A DNA stretch of 64,000 nt, taken from the NCBI GenBank assembly GCA_965228905.1, contig CBDDII010000003.1, forward strand, positions 1 to 64,000. Direction: 5' to 3'. The position numbers were made by a program, and so were the translations under genes. Positions within the stretch are counted from its first letter, which is position 1. The number at the start of each line of letters is the position of its first letter. This DNA comes from CALKXV01 sp965228905 (lineage in GTDB: Bacteria > Pseudomonadota > Alphaproteobacteria > Rhodobacterales > Rhodobacteraceae). This document shows, in pieces, positions 63,945-64,000 of the stretch. The notes below the pieces were generated by a model, which saw only the letters and a list, made by a program, of their open reading frames with translations, ran no database searches and was not told where the DNA came from.

Positions 63945-64000
63945 TTCTGCACCTCTGTGCCACGTGCCTCTTTAACCGAATTATAGCCGTCATGGGCCAG

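Overview
This window looks like chromosomal DNA of a high-GC alphaproteobacterium, most likely a Rhodobacteraceae/roseobacter-type organism. The evidence is the rplJL-rpoBC-rpsLG-fusA-tuf-S10 supercluster order, ribosomal protein L3 with a long acidic Ala/Glu tail, a 44-residue aa3-type cytochrome oxidase subunit IV gene, and several small protein families that I associate with that group. No rRNA, tRNA, CRISPR array or complete insertion sequence was found.

Positions 1-34,500 hold the ribosomal/RNA polymerase supercluster, all on the minus strand: rplJ, rplL, rpoB, rpoC, rpsL, rpsG, fusA, tuf, rpsJ, rplC, rplD, rplW, rplB, rpsS, rplV, rpsC, rplP, rpmC, rpsQ. It is broken by insertions of unrelated genes on both strands at about 456-5042, 7678-9574, 15698-16072, 16447-20649 and 29146-33273. 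The resulting pieces carry their own signals. Candidate sigma-70 promoters, each with an exact 17-nt spacer, lie upstream of rpmC, rplB, rpsL, rpoB and rplJ. Hairpin terminators follow rplP, rplW, rpoC and rplL. Short GGTGGG...CCCTACG hairpin elements sit in the rpsJ/tuf, tuf/fusA and rpoC/rpoB gaps.

Three inserted cassettes are visibly A+T-richer than their surroundings and look horizontally acquired. They are two small unknown genes (4341-5019), a HEPN-like/zinc-ribbon protein (7877-8770) and a two-gene ABC-ATPase plus DUF4435/TOPRIM module (34558-36823) that resembles the PARIS (AriA/AriB) anti-phage system. Palindromic repeats flank them. The rplL-rpoB gap also holds decayed material: a 41-codon piece of a homocysteine S-methyltransferase, a 34-bp exact copy of part of rplL, and TadE/TadG-like fragments.

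Positions 37,200-43,250 hold a rhodanese, a molybdenum-cofactor block (moeA, mobB, mobA, a YcxB-like gene), fdhD, azlCD, a lipoprotein and the tiny CoxIV gene. Positions 43,350-52,870 hold a probable catabolic operon: a branched-chain-type ABC transporter with binding protein, aldehyde dehydrogenase, SDR and ThDP-dependent decarboxylase-like enzyme, with a divergent AraC regulator. Positions 52,900-60,235 hold a fatty-acid beta-oxidation cluster (fadB-like, NTF2-like, thiolase, GST, a small RHH-like protein, acyl-CoA dehydrogenase, MerR). The remainder holds a DUF1330 gene, a second MerR gene, two PaaI-type thioesterases, a MATE efflux pump and an ArsC-like reductase.
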